From the NCBI GenBank assembly GCA_029339195.1, contig JAPTJF010000065.1, positions 1-64,000 of the forward strand: a stretch of 64,000 bases of DNA. The letters run 5' to 3'. The notes beneath the pieces were generated by a model. It searched no databases and had not been told where the DNA came from. It saw only the letters and a program-made list of their open reading frames with translations. The stretch comes from Micractinium sp. NFX-FRZ. Taxonomy: Eukaryota > Chlorophyta > Trebouxiophyceae > Chlorellales > Chlorellaceae. Of the stretch, positions 10,701 to 31,651 are shown one piece after another (position 1 is the stretch's first letter; each line of letters starts with the position of its first letter). Position numbers and translations under genes: made by a program.

Positions 10701-13700
10701 CAGCTCAAATGAGGGGTTGACCTTGCCCTTGCCCTTGCCGCCGTCGCCGGCGGGCCCCTCCGTGCCCCCCACAAAGCACATCTCCAGCCGGTAGGCGCTG
10801 ATGGGGGTGCCTCCTGCAGTGATGGGCGAAGAAAGGAAAGGGGACAAAGTGGGAGGGATGGTGGTTGCAGGCACAGGTAGCTGCTCACCAGGCAATGTGC
10901 AGCTCCTGGGGCAGAGGGGCAGGGTGGCACCCGCTGGCAGCAGCAGCAGCAGAAGGCGGGGCTGGCGGCGCACCGTCGTGCTCTGGCGGCGCCCACGACA
11001 GGGTGAGCTCTGTCTGCTGCCGTGCCGCCACCGCTGGCGCCCCTGGGCACTCTGCAGGGCGCGCAGGTGAGCAGGGCGGGGCAGGGTGGGTTCATTTGCA
11101 GAGCAATGCAGATGGGAGCAACGCTTGCCTTGGCATTGTCTGCGGCTATCGACAGCTGCATGCCAGCTAAACCGCTGCCTACCTGGCCATCGCCAGCAGG
11201 CGTGCCACCAAGCCGCTGCCAAGCTAACACGTCGGCACAGCCACCACAAGGCCTGGTCAGCTCACCCCACGCCACCCCACCCCACCTGGCGTGCCGGGCG
11301 CCGTCTGCAGCATGGCGGGTGTGCTGTGGGCTCCGGTGCCTGCCTGGCTGATGGCGCACACGCGCACCATGTAGGAGCAGCCGGGGTGCAGCGTGGAGAT
11401 GGTGCAGGCGGTGTTGGGGCCCTGAAGTCGAGTCAAGGCAGGCAGGTAGGCAGGCCGCGGAGGGAGGCAATGTAGAGCGAAGGAAGCATGCCAGCTTGGC
11501 AAGAGCGTACAGTGCCCGCTGTAGCCTGCATTCCCAACTGGCGCTGCTTGCTTGCTGGCCAGCTGGGTTCCAAGCGATGCGTCCAATGCAACGACAGCAC
11601 AGAAGCTAGCCTGGTCGGGGGTGCGCACCAACCCCACATCACGCTCCTGCGCCCCATGCTCAGCAGCGCTGGCACTCCCACACAACATGCAATGCCACGT
11701 CCTGAGACTCGGACGCCAGGTGGGCTCCTCCCAAGCCGAGCCAGGCATGCCAAAACACGCACCTGGTATGCGGGCAGCCAGTCGTCGGGTAGGCCCCGCA
11801 CCGCGGCCTTGCTGCGTGGGCGCAACTCCGCGAGGTACGACGTGATGGCGCTGCCGCCGTCGTCCCCGGGGGCCTGACCATAGGGCAGAGAGGGAGGGGG
11901 CAAGAAGAGACCGGGGGGTGAGGGCCGAGAGGGAGTCTGGGAGGCAGCATACAGTGAGTGCACAGGGGCTCGAGGAACAAGGGAGCAGGGTGCGGGGCTC
12001 TCCCTACGCTCACAACCACCAACCGCTGTGCCTGGAAGCGTCACCAAGCTGCTGCTGCCGCAGCGCACCTCCCAGCGGATGGAGAGCGAGGTCTGGCTGC
12101 TGCCCAGCACAGCGGGAGGGGAGGGGGCGGCGGGGGGCACCGCCGCGGTGCGCCCCTCCCCCAGCGGGCTCCACAGGCTGCGCCCCGCCTCGTTGTCGGC
12201 GCGCACGCGGAACCTGGGGTGGGGCAGCAGGGGGTGGGAGGGGCAGCGGGGAGGTGGAGGGGCAGGCAGGAGGCAGGGGGCAGCGCAGGGCAGGCGCCAC
12301 CTTTCTTCTCCCATGTTGGGAGGCAGGCAGCTCATGGCCACAGTGATGCGCCAACAGTTGGCCGTCGCGTGTGAGCTCTCCCCTTACAAGCGTCCGCAGC
12401 TCTGGCCCCATGAACGTGCCTCCCCTTCACTTACACACCCCACTCACTTGTACAACCACCCACTTGCACACGCACTTGTACGATTGTGCACCCCACTCAC
12501 GTGTACAACCCACTTGTACACCCCTCCGCTTGTACACACCCCACTCACTTGTACAGGATGCCGCTGCGCAGGCCGCTGACCATGCACTGCCGCTCCTGTG
12601 CGCGCGCCACGTGGCGGAAGCCGGCCCCGTCGTCCATCTCCACCTGCCGGGGGTGGGGGCGAGGTGGCAAGGTGCGAGAAGGGGGCAGGTGACGATGCGG
12701 ATGCAGGGCAGGACAGCTGAGTTTCAGCTGATAGCGCGCAGTGTCATCTCCCCACCCCCTTGCTCGCTCTCTCTATACCCCCTACCCAGGCCCAGCAGGC
12801 CCCTCCACCCCACCTCGTACTCCGTCACCGTGCCTCCATTGGCCGCCGGCTCTGGCCAGCCCAGCGTGACGCTGGTGGCGGTGGTGTCCCACACAAAGGG
12901 GGCGTCGGAGGGCGCCCAGGAGGGGACGGTGGCCTGGGTGTAAAACACGCCCAGCGGGCTCCACGCGCTCTCGCCCTGCGGCGGGGCGGGGGAAGCACAT
13001 CAAGGGGCGCCAGAAATGCGGCATGGGCATACGAGACGGGCCCAGACATGCGGCGGGGCACAGAACAGAACACGGGGTCCAGTTGTGTGCGGCCAGGGGT
13101 TGGGGAACTCCGCACCGCCTCCTGCTCACCGCTCCTGCCAAACTGCACCTCTTGGCAGTGCTGCCCGCCAGCATGCTGCACGTGATCCCTGGCCCCGCCC
13201 CACACATCCATCCACCCAGCCACTCTTCCACCCCGCCGCAGCCGCCCTGGGCCCCCGCGCAAGCTCCACCCCCCACGCTCCCACCTCGCAGTTGGCTGCC
13301 TTGACGCGTGCGCAGTACTGCACCCCGGGGATGAGGCGCTTGGCCAGGTAGGAGCGGTCGGGGCCCTGGTAGACGGGGGTGAAGCCCTCGGGGGAGGGAG
13401 GCGCCCCCTGCCACCCGTCCGGCGCAGGCGCCATCTGCGGTGCGGGTGTGGGCGCCGGGGTGGGAGAGAGTGGGGGTAAGGTGGGGGCAAGGTGGGGGGA
13501 TGGCGGGGGGGAGCAGCGGGGGGAAATGCTTGCAGGCTGGGGAGGGCGAGGGCTGGAAGGCAGAGGAGGGGCTGTGGGTGGGGAGCGTCCCACCATCACC
13601 CCGGGCAGGCTGTTACCTGTGCCGGCGCCTTGCTGCCGGCTGCCCTCGTTCAAGCTCCGCTATTGGGCCCTCCATTGGCCATCCGCCCCCACTGTGGTCC

Positions 13701-15599
13701 CCCTCTCCTTCCTCAGTCAACCATCCACATGCACCAAACTCACCAGCACCACACCTTGACATTCCACCACCCACCCACCCACCCACACCCACGCCATCCA
13801 CCCACCCACCTCCAGAGTATACTCCAGCGGCCGCCCGCCCGTCTCCTCAGGCTCAGACCACTTGAACTGCGGGTCAGGCAGGCAGGGGGAGGCAGGCAGC
13901 AGCGTTCAGCCGGCTGGCCAGCAGCAGCAGCAGCGCGAGCACCCCACACCAAGCACACGACACTGAGCAGTTCACAAGCAGACTCTGTTGGCACGCCTTT
14001 TTCTCCAAATAAGGCCCGCTTCTGACCAGCAGAAGCCTCCCGCCACCCCCCCATCCCATCCCTCCCTTGGGCCACCTTCAATTCCTATGCCAGCCTGCTC
14101 GCCAGCGGCGGAAGCCCCACGACCTCCTCACACGCAACACTGACCATCCCTCACGTCACCATTGCGGCAGCCCCACCGCCCGGCTCCCTCCCCTCCCTCG
14201 CCACCCGGAGCTCCCTTGCCTTGTGCACCCACCCACGCACACGCACGCATAGCATGTTACAGGCAGCACCCTCCATCCTGCCTCACCCTCCCTCCCTGCC
14301 TCCCCACCATATTATAGGCAGCCCCCTCCATCCCTGCCTCGCCCTCCCTCCCTGCCTACCCACCTTGAGCTCCTTCTTCATCCTGCTTGCCAGCTGCGGC
14401 TCCGGCTGCCCCATGGGCGGGCAGGGCAGCGTATGCACAAGGACGGTGTCCGAGGGTGGCGCGGGCGTGACCACCACCTCGAGGAGGTTTGCGACATGCG
14501 GGACTGCCACCACGCGTGCTGCATAGCACCGGCCGGGGCGCAGGCCCTTGACCTGCGAGGAGGGCGGCAAGGGCGAGCGTGTTGAGTGCTATGAGAACTG
14601 CTCTGTGTCGTGCTGTGCTCGGGGCCGATGCCTCGGCGGCGCCCTGCCCAGCATGCAGGCAGGCACACGGCAGGCGCGAGGCAGACCCCAGCGCAGCGCT
14701 GCAACATGTGACTTGGGCAGTGCTGCTGCAGTAGGGTCCCACCTGCACAAAGGAAGCGGTACCGGTGTACTGTACGCTCCAGCGGTCGGGGTGCAGCCCA
14801 GACTTCTCGTCCACCTAGAAGGGCGGCGGGTGCAGGGGGGTTGACGGGCGAGAGGGCATGTGTCAGCAGTGCAGTAGTGTGCCAGCAGGGAGCGAGGATA
14901 CGAGGCAAAAGCGGGCGGTCAAGTGGCGGGGCATGAAAGCGGGTACCGGATGGGAGCGGGCAGAAGGCGGCAGGAAGTGTGGGGCGGCAAGGCATGCCAG
15001 GCGGCCAGGCGAGAGCGGAGCAGGGGTGCTGATGTCCAGCAGAGCATCGTGGCGTGCCATTCGAGGCACAGCACCACCGCACTCGGCAGCAGCAGCCTTC
15101 CGTCCTGGCCCGCCTCGGTACCAGCGCTGACGGGTCACATGCCCCACCCACCCCCCGCGTGCCTCCCTCCCGCACCCAACCGGCCCCCCTGCTCGCCCCC
15201 TGCCCTCCAATCCCCACATACGCCGCCTCATGCAAGCACTGGCAGCCTCGCCCTCACCTGCTGCATCTGCAGCTGGTAGTTGAGTATGTACTCAACAGCC
15301 ACCGGCACGGCGCTCAGCACGGTGCAGCTGACGGGTGACCACTGCAGGCTGATGGCGGTGGTGCTGGTCTCCACTGCCTGGGGCACGCCCGGAGACTGGT
15401 CCACCAGCAGCTGAGGGGGCGGGGGAGGCGGGGGAGGCAGCGCTGCCTCGCCGTCTGCGCCGGCCATGGCTGCAGCGGGAGGCGGAGCTGCTGCCGCAAG
15501 CGGCACCTGCAGCGGCGGCGCCGCTGCACTTGCTGCCGGGCTCGGCCCGCCCGGCTGTTGGGGCTGCCATGACGATCCAGGACCGTCGTGGAGCTCCAT
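7742..15599 (-). CDS. Nine-domain fibronectin type III membrane protein, FNDC3-like
   Basis: A long multi-exon gene of about 20 exons. Joined exons give nine consecutive FN3 domains: (1) 14364-15400, (2) about 12980-13870, (3) 12150-12980, (4) 11286-12150, (5) 10375-11055, (6) 9650-10375, (7) 9075-9650, (8) 8500-9075, (9) 8125-8500. Each shows the FN3 pattern: a Pro-rich linker, a W in strand B (SLKLSW, AVTSYELEM) and Y-x-FRVRA-N in strand F (YTFRVRAHNATG, YQLRVRAGNSCG, YKFRVRADNEAG). Domain 6 carries a Gln/Ala-rich insert near 10080-10250. After domain 9 comes a basic linker, then a C-terminal hydrophobic stretch (WEFLALALALLLLCHALPGV ... IFVSGLIVLAV) and a six-residue tail. Nine FN3 plus a C-terminal anchor is the architecture of animal FNDC3A/B, which are Golgi/ER membrane proteins. 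Start ATG at 15599 follows 262 bp of shared upstream DNA. Function is not known. Confidence 0.85.
12427..12555 (-). repeat. Minisatellite built from an exon end and its splice donor
   Basis: The exon of FN3 domain 3 ends CTGTACAA|GTGAGTGGGG on the minus strand (plus CCCCACTCACTTGTACAG around 12538-12555). The following intron repeats this junction in degenerate form: CCCCACTCACTTGTACAA near 12439, CGCACTTGTACGA near 12471, CCCCACTCACGTGTACAA near 12491, and CGCTTGTACAC near 12527. Several copies keep an intact GT donor. Confidence 0.7.
14266..14366 (-). repeat. Tandem duplication at a splice donor in the FNDC3-like gene
   Basis: Two adjacent copies of about 50 bp (starting at TTACAGGCAGCACCCTCCAT and TTATAGGCAGCCCCCTCCAT) end at the exon boundary near 14364. 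The inner copy carries the functional donor (minus CTCAAG|GTGGGTAGG). The outer copy keeps a degraded version. Confidence 0.6.
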
Positions 15600-15861
15600 T
15601 CCCCAGGGCGGCAGGGCGGATCGCGAGGGTGCTGGTCAGGTGGCCGCGTTGCTGTGCTGTTGCCCGAGAAACTGCTGCGGGCGCTCAAAGCGTCTCCCAC
15701 ATTGCGCACATGACAGGTCTGATCGCACGGACGAACGGTAAGGGACATGCAGGATGCCGCGTCGTGCTGTGCCGAGAGCGAGAGCATGGGCATACGTTCC
15801 TGCCTGCTGGGGTGCATTGCCCTTGGCGTCGGCGTTTTTGTCCACCCGGGACGCTCAGCGC
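15600..15861. promoter_or_regulatory. Compact bidirectional promoter region, FNDC3-like / RNase P subunit
   Basis: A gap of 262 bp separates two divergent start codons (15599 minus, 15862 plus). No TATA box is apparent. The role is inferred from gene geometry. Confidence 0.5.
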
Positions 15862-17711
15862 ATGGCTGCTGCACGCAAGCACGCCGCAACACCAGCAGGG
15901 CTTGCACAGGCGCACCTTTTGCGGGCGGCGGCGCAGTGCGACAGCAAGCCCTTGGAGGCACTGCTGGGAAGAAGGGTGCTACAGGTGGGAAGTGGCACCC
16001 CCAGGGGCATGCACGGCTGTCCAACGAGAGTGTGCCTGCTGGTGCTGCCGCTGCGCCGCCGCCGCCGCCACCGCCGCCCGCCCACCTGGCTTCGCTGCCC
16101 ATTGGCTTGCAGTCTGCGGCTGCGGGTAACCAGGGCCTTCCACGCGGCACAGCACGTCCCTGTTCCCACTGCGGTGCCTTCTGCACCCCAGGGAGCGACA
16201 GGTGGGTCGAGCGTCACCGGGAGACGTGGCTGGGGAGAGGGTGCAGCACCTGGAGCTGCTGCTCAAGAGGAAGGAACAGCACTGCATCTGCAATCATACA
16301 CCATGGGACCATGAAGCAGATTTGCTGCGATCTGGTTACGAGTGGGTAGGCGTGAAGCGTGAAAGGTAACCAATTGGGGGTGGTTGGTGGAGAAGGGTGG
16401 GGAGCAAGGTCTCGAAAGTGGAGCAGGGACGAAGGAGGGGTGCCACTGCGGGGGACGTGCTGTGCGCTCTCAACCTGCCTATACCGGTGCCGGCTGCTCT
16501 ACACAACCCACCGCACTGCCATCGCAAGGGCAGCGCGTAGAATGCCGGCCGCTGCCATTGCGCCTGCATGCCAGTGACGTCCCGCCCCACCCCCTCTGCC
16601 TGCCTGCAGCAGCGAGACACGTAAGCTGCCTCGCAGGGCGGTACGGCGGCAGCTGGCACGACAGGCGGCGGCACAGCAACGCGGCAGGCCCGCTGCTGGC
16701 AACGGGGTTGTCAGCCGCTGGGTGTCGTGTGACACGTGCAGCACCTGCGGGCACACCAGCAAGCGCCTCCTCCAGCGCCCCCCAGGCCAGCTCACGCACC
16801 AGCAGGCAGCAGGGAAGCAGCAGCAGCAGCAGCAGGCGCAGCAGCAGGCAAGGGGGCAGCAGCCCCAGGCGCAGCAGGAGCAGACAGTGCAGCCGACCCC
16901 GCTTGAGGAGGAGCAGCTGCCTGAGGGTGCAGGTGCAGCAGAGCTGGTTGCGGGGCAGCAGACACCCGCAGCATCAGCATCAGCAGCGGTGGCGGCGGCA
17001 GCATCAGCATCAGCATCAGCAGCGGTGGCGGCGGCAGCAGCAGCAGCACGCGAGCAGGGAGCAATGGTGAAAGTGGCTGCTAGAAAGAGGGGCGCTGCGG
17101 CAGAGGAGCCGCTTTCTGTGCCAACAGCTGCAGTAGAGGCAATGCAGGCGGCAAAGCAGCAGCAGCAGCTGGCAGCTGCAGAGCCCGGCCGAGAGTTGCA
17201 GGCTAGCGCGCAGCAGGGGGCCAAGGGCGGCCTGGTGCTGCGCCCGAACCAGAGGCCTCGGCAGCAGCAGGAGCCTGCACATGTGCCAAGCGAAGAGAGT
17301 GAGGGGGACAGCGAGGAGGAAGGGGAGGAGGACGAGGCGGACGCAGTATCCAGCGACGCGGAGGCAGCAGCAGACGCAGCGGCGGGCCCCGCGTCGCCAG
17401 CAGGCACAGGCAGCGAGCCAAGCAGCGATGGGGCCCGGCAGGATGCTGTGTCAGGCAGTGATGCTGACGACGCTGCTGGGGCTGCTGGTGCTGCTGAGCC
17501 TGGGGCCTTGGCGGAGGAGGGTGAGCAGGAGCGGCCGGCCAAGCGTCGGCGGCTGAGCTGGTCAGACAACCTGCAAGATGTGAAGCTGATTGACCGCAAG
17601 CGGCGGCCCAAGCTCAAACGCATCGTTTCCTGGCACCGGCTGGCCCGCTCCTGGAAGCCGGCGGTGGTTGACTTGCGCCACATGGCCGGTTACTTTGGCG
17701 GCGGCAACTGA
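15862..17711 (+). CDS. RNase P/MRP subunit Rpp21/Rpr2-like with long C-terminal extension
   Basis: Probable zinc-binding protein subunit of nuclear RNase P, which processes pre-tRNA 5' ends. Three exons (15862-15984, 16113-16201, 16610-17711) join in frame to 437 residues. The N-terminal helix region (AQAHLLRAAAQCDSKPLEAL) is followed by CSHCGAFCTPGSDS and then VVSRWVSCDTCSTCGHTSKR. That gives the two Cys pairs of the Rpp21/Rpr2/SNM1 zinc ribbon, with the family's L/F-x-PG after the first pair and CGxTxR after the second. Rpp21 is usually about 150 residues. Here some 300 extra residues follow: Gln/Ala-rich, then acidic, then a basic tail with RRLSWSDNLQDVKLID and KRIVSW. The open frame is continuous, so the extension is genuine unless an intron is hidden. 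The start ATG is the first in frame before the conserved helix. TGTAA at 17925-17929. Confidence 0.72.
16971..17046 (+). repeat. CAGCAT-type coding repeat (Ala/Ser tract)
   Basis: A roughly 36-bp unit built of GCATCAGCATCAGCAGCGGTGG is present twice, in frame, within the Rpp21-like extension. It encodes ASASAAVAAAA followed by a longer second copy. It looks like recent slippage within low-complexity coding sequence. Confidence 0.7.
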
Positions 17712-18292
17712 GGGGATGTTGCTCCCACCAAGCTGGCAACCAGGCGGCCAGCACTGGCCTGCCAGGCGGGCGCAAGTACAGCGGCCACACCACCGCTTCC
17801 ACCACCCGTGCGAAATGACTTGACATAAATTATCACGCGTTTTTAACGTTCAAATATGTTTGAGACAGACAGTGCAACAGGAGGTGGGACAGTTGGCATC
17901 GGAGCCGCGCAGGCACCCAGCGTGTGTAACCGACGTTACTGCAAGGGCGGTGAGACTAGAGGGCGCAATGCCGGCAGCAGCGGCAATGAAATGTAACCTT
18001 GCGCATTGAGATTTACATCCCACCAGTGCGTGTCTTCTGGACGGCCAGCAGGAAGCGGGCCAAGGGCTGCGCAGAATCAAGCCACGACCCCTCCTGCATG
18101 TATCCGTCCGCTTGGCGGGGCGGTGCGCCGGCGGTGCTCTCAGCTGGCTGCCCGGCGGCCTTCCACTGTCGATCCAGATCCCGTCGGCAGCCTTACTGTA
18201 GCTGTATAGGCTTCTCAAGCTCCAGTCAGCCCAACGCGATCGGGCAAGCGGGTCACATCTGCGGCCTCCCCTTGGCGGGAGGAGGGGGCAAG
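17712..18292. other. 3' UTR of the RNase P subunit gene and AP1M upstream region
   Basis: This gap separates two co-directional genes. TGTAA at 17925-17929 is a likely polyadenylation signal for the left gene. An AT-rich patch lies at 17821-17855. The rest should contain the AP1M promoter. No other element is visible. Confidence 0.4.
17925..17929 (+). terminator. Putative TGTAA polyadenylation signal (Rpp21-like gene)
   Basis: TGTAA occurs about 215 bases downstream of the stop in the sense orientation, matching the chlorophyte polyadenylation consensus. Confidence 0.4.
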
Positions 18293-21200
18293 ATGGCGGC
18301 AATATCTGCGCTAATGTTCCTCGACGGCCGGGGCAAGCCCGTGCTCGTGCGGGACTACAGGCAAGCAGGGCCCCCCTGTTGACTCTCGCCTGGAGCCTTC
18401 CGCGCGCGGCGCGCGGCCTGCAGCCTGGTGGGGCGCCCAGTGTGATCTAGCCTCGTCCCGAAGAGCCAGCAGACGCTGCGAGCTCCTGCCACCCGCCACT
18501 CACCGCCGCACCCGCCGCCGCCGCTTGCAGGGGCGACGTGCCGCTGGCCAAGGTGGCCGACCGATTCATGGCCAAGGTCAACGAGATGGAGGAGGCTGGC
18601 GGGGCGGCGCCGGTGCTGCTGGATGGCTCACTGTCCTTCCTGTATGTGCAGTACTCCAACCTGTACGTGCTGGCGGTTGCGCAGGCCAACGTCAACGCAG
18701 CCGCCACGCTCGTCTTCCTGCACAAGCTCATAGAGATTTTCAAGCACTACTTCCAAGAGGTGAGATCAAGCGATATCTGGACGCAGGCACGGAGAGGCAG
18801 CAACAGCTCTGCCCAAAGGGTGGGACGCAGGCTGCCCGGGCAGGGCCGGCTGCCCACCGCCGCCGCTGCTGCTGTATCCTTACCGCGTGCAGCTTGAGGA
18901 GGAGAGCCTGCGGGACAACTTTGTGATTGCCTACGAGCTGCTGGATGAGGTGATGGACCATGGCTATGTACAAGTGAGTTCGTGTGGGGAGGGACGGGTG
19001 GAGAGGGTGCTGTGGGCGGGCAGGCAGGTGGAGCGGCGCGTGCGGGGTCCATAGCGCTCGGATGCAGCGGCCAGTGGTGGCAGGCACAGAGACAGGAGTG
19101 CTGTTGCGTTGGCATGCAGGCAGCGCTGACAAAGCTTCTCCTGCTGCAGTCGGCAGCATGTTCTGCACCTCAAGGGTGTGACAGCTGTGTGGCGTGAGCT
19201 CGCCGCTGTCCCCGCCACCACGTCTGCGGTTACTGCCTACTTGCCGGGCATGGGAGACTCGTCTCTTTTCTCCTGCCTTTTAATTTTTTTCTTCTGCTGC
19301 TTTCTTCCACTGCTGCACTCCTGGGCCGCCCACCCCGTCTGCTGCCGCACCTGCTGCTGCTGCACACGTCCCACCCAACTGCCTCTCCCCGTCGACGCCC
19401 CCTGCACCCACCTCGTGCACCTCTGCTCACACACCCAACCCTGTGCAGTTCACCGAGGCCAAGATTCTGAGCGAGTTCATCAAGACGGACGCGCACCGGA
19501 TGGCGGTGCAGGCGCGGCCGCCCATGGCGGTCACCAACGCGGTGTCCTGGCGGCAGGAGGGGCTGTTCTACAAGAAGAACGAGGTGCGGGGGATGGGGCG
19601 TTGCAGTAGGGACTGGGCGGGCCGGAGGGGGAACTTGGACGGGGAGCAGGGAGGGAACCAGGGGGAAGGAGGGAGTTGGATCATGGGAGCAAGGGGAACG
19701 AGGGGCTAGAGTGTGCGAGCGGGTATTGAGACACATCCAGGGGGGGAGGACAGATGTGGACCGGGAGAGGTGTGCCCCCTGCATGCCTGCCTACAATAGA
19801 CCTTCCCGTCCCACCGCTTGCACCCTTCCAGCCGCTGTTCCCACACGCCCCTGCGCACTTCCACACCGCCCAATGTTCTTGCCCCGCTTCCACCCCGACA
19901 CCCACTCGCTTGTTCACCCTTGTACCTCTGCCCCCACCCCCACCCCGGCAGGTGTTCCTTGATGTGGTGGAGAGCGTGAACCTGCTGGTCAACTCAAACG
20001 GGACGGTGGTGCGCAGCGAGGTGGTGGGTGCGCTCAAGATGCGGGCCTACCTGTCGGGCATGGTGAGCTGGTCAGCAGGCAGGGGGCAGGGGGAGCGCAG
20101 GCTGGGCCTTAGGGCGGGGATGGTGGCTGACGAGCAATGGATTGCCAGCTGGAGCTAATGAATGAGGCTTGGGGGCAGAGCAGAGCACAGTGCATCAGAG
20201 TGGAGACCCCGCACCCCTTGCCCACCTTAGCAGCACCGCATCCCCAACGCCCCACCCTGCACCCCACCCGTGCCCACCCCCAGCCCTTGCCCCTGCCTCC
20301 CTCCTCCCCCTCCCCACTCGGCACAGCCCGAGTGCAAGTGCGGCGTGAACGACAAGGTGCTGTTTGAGGCGCAGGGGCGGGGCGGGCGGCAGAAGGCGGT
20401 GGACCTGGAGGACATCAAGTTCCACCAGTGCGTGCGGCTGGCCTCCTTTGAGCGCGACAGAACCATCTCCTTCATCCCGCCCGACGGCGCCTTTGACCTC
20501 ATGTGAGTGAGGGAGGGCGGGTGCGCGAGGGTCCAAGCATAGCGGCGTTGGGTGGAGCAGTAGCGACAGCAGGGCAGGGCAGCCAGGAGGGGGACCGGAC
20601 AGTCTGAAGGAGGAAGGGTGGGTGCAGGCGAGGAGAGTTGAGGGAGGTGCCACTTTGAGACATGGAAGGGCATGGAAAGGCCAGCCAAAAAGAACATCAC
20701 TGCTTGTTTGCACCACGCCCACCGCCCAAGTACTCGCCCTCCCACCCCGGCTTGCCATGCGCTCTCACACACCGCGCCCTGCCACACCCTTCCGCCACCC
20801 CTGCTGCAGGACATACCGGCTGAGCCAGAACATCAAGCCGCTGATCTGGGTGGAGTGCGTGGTGGAGAAGCACAGCCGCAGCCGCACCGAGTACCTGGTC
20901 AAGGCGCGCAGCCAGTTCAAGGAGCGGTCCACGGCCACGTCGGTGGAGATCCTGCTGCCGCTGCCGCCGGACGCCATCTCACCCACCGTGCGCACCAGCC
21001 AGGTGCGGTGGGCTGCGCTGAGCAGAGCAGGGGAAGGGGAGGGAAGGCGGCGAGGGAGGGGGCAGAGCGGGACGAGGGGACAGCACTGCAGGCACCTGCC
21101 AGGCGGTCTTTAACGCATGTTGCAACCCCAAGGAGCTTGAACTTTATTGGTCGGGTTGGGTTGGTGGGTTGTTCTCTCGGTCCCCCCATTGTGGCCTGCA

Positions 21201-22109
21201 TGCATACCTGTGTTGGCCCGGCGCCTGCTGCCCTGCTCCCAGTGCATCGCACCGTCGAGCCTACACTGGCTGCCTACACTGGCTGCTTGTGCGCCGCTTT
21301 TTCAATCGCTCTTGTGCGTGCTGCCTGGTGCAGGGCACGGCCACGTACGCCCCTGAGAAGGATGCCCTGGTGTGGAAGATCAAGAACTTCCCCGGGGGGC
21401 GCGAGTTCCTGCTGCGCTGCAAGTTTGGGCTGCCCTCGGTGGCGGCGGAGGAGGAGTCGCAGGGGCGGCTGCCGCCCATCAAGGTCAAGTTTGAGGTGAG
21501 GGCAGGCGCTGGAGAGCAGCGCAGCATGCGGGTCGGGTGCAGGGGGTGAGGCCCGATATTGAGTGTCCAACCGGTGTCTGCGAATGCCGTGGGTCGGGCG
21601 GTTGGGTGGGATGGTGTGTGGGTGTGCGTGTGGGTGCGGGTCAGGTGATGTGCCAGGACTGCATCCTGCTTATGGAGGCTGAGCAATGTGGAAAAGCTGC
21701 AGTCATTCGCATGTCTCACGACAGCTGTCTGCACACCCAACTTCCCGGATGCCCGCCTCCCAACCGCCGCCAACCGCCTGGGCCCACACCCCTGGCGCCA
21801 CACCCCTGCCCCGCCCCGCCTGCAGATCCCCTACTACAGCGTGAGCGGCATCCAGATCCGGTACCTGAAGGTCATCGAGCGCAGCGGCTACCAGGCACTG
21901 CCCTGGTGCGTGCACCTGGCTATTTCACGCCTTGGCTGCCTGGGGAATGGCAGCTGCTGCCCTGCTGCAGTGCGCCCAGACCGGTGCTCCGTGCACCGCA
22001 TCTCTTGATGACATGTCTCTTCCCCTGCTCGCCTCGTGTTGTCTACTGCAGGGTGAGGTACTTGACGCAGGCGGGCTCTTACGAAATCCGGATGGGCAGC
22101 AACCCCTGA
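18293..22109 (+). CDS. AP1M: AP-1 clathrin adaptor complex medium subunit (mu-1 adaptin)
   Basis: Medium subunit of AP-1, which recognises YxxPhi cargo signals and recruits clathrin at the trans-Golgi network and endosomes. The conserved segments run the full length. An N-terminal longin-like domain starts MAAISALMFLDGRGKPVLVR, followed by RDYRGDVPLAKVADRF, then LEEESLRDNFVIAYELLDEV (nearly invariant in AP-1 mu), FTEAKILSEFIKTDAHRM and SWRQEGLFYKKNEVFLDVVE. The mu homology domain then includes ECKCGVNDKVLFE, CVRLASFERDRTISFIPPDG and GFQLMTYRLSQNIKPLIWV-type sequence (here FDLMTYRLSQNIKPLIWVE). It ends YSVSGIQIRYLKVIERSGY and the WVRYLTQAGSYEIRM motif. About nine exons are separated by introns of 60-470 bp; the RSGYQALPW/VRYLTQ junction spans an intron. 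The LEEES and FEIPYY signatures favour AP-1 over AP-2 mu. TGTAA at 22247-22251. Confidence 0.95.
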
Positions 22110-22491
22110 CGAGCTGGGTTACAGGCTGGGTGCCAGCATAGGCCCCGCCACTGGCTGCCCAGCAAAGGCGCCACAGCACGTGCGGCAGCACACCCAGGCA
22201 CCCTCACCCGCATTCCTTCTATAGCTCTAGCAGCTTGGATCCGCCCTGTAACTGCCTCTGTACCCTTCTGGGGTCTGCTTAATGTAGTCACCGCGCTGCG
22301 CTGTGTCGCCACACAGTCCAGGCGGCGCCAGCAAGGCGACTGCCGTCCTGCCTGGATGGCGGCCAAGAGGGAGCGCTGCGGCGTGCAACGAGCTGGTCCC
22401 CAGCTGTTTGAAGATCTGTGCTCGCACAGCAGAGCCACGGCCTAGCCTGCAGCGCAGTTCAAGTTTGGGCGCTTGGCGCCCTGCCGGCGAG
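22110..22491. other. Gap between AP1M and SPT16
   Basis: This 382-bp stretch should hold the AP1M 3' UTR (TGTAA at 22247-22251) and the SPT16 promoter. No other element is recognisable. Confidence 0.4.
22247..22251 (+). terminator. Putative TGTAA polyadenylation signal of AP1M
   Basis: TGTAA lies about 140 bases after the stop in the sense orientation. Confidence 0.45.

Positions 22492-31651
<9,160 letters not shown>

Noticed and set aside
16499..17683. 394-residue minus-strand open frame rich in Ser/Cys/Ala
   Set aside because: Shadow of the Gln/Ala-rich Rpp21-like extension; repetitive composition explains the absence of stops.
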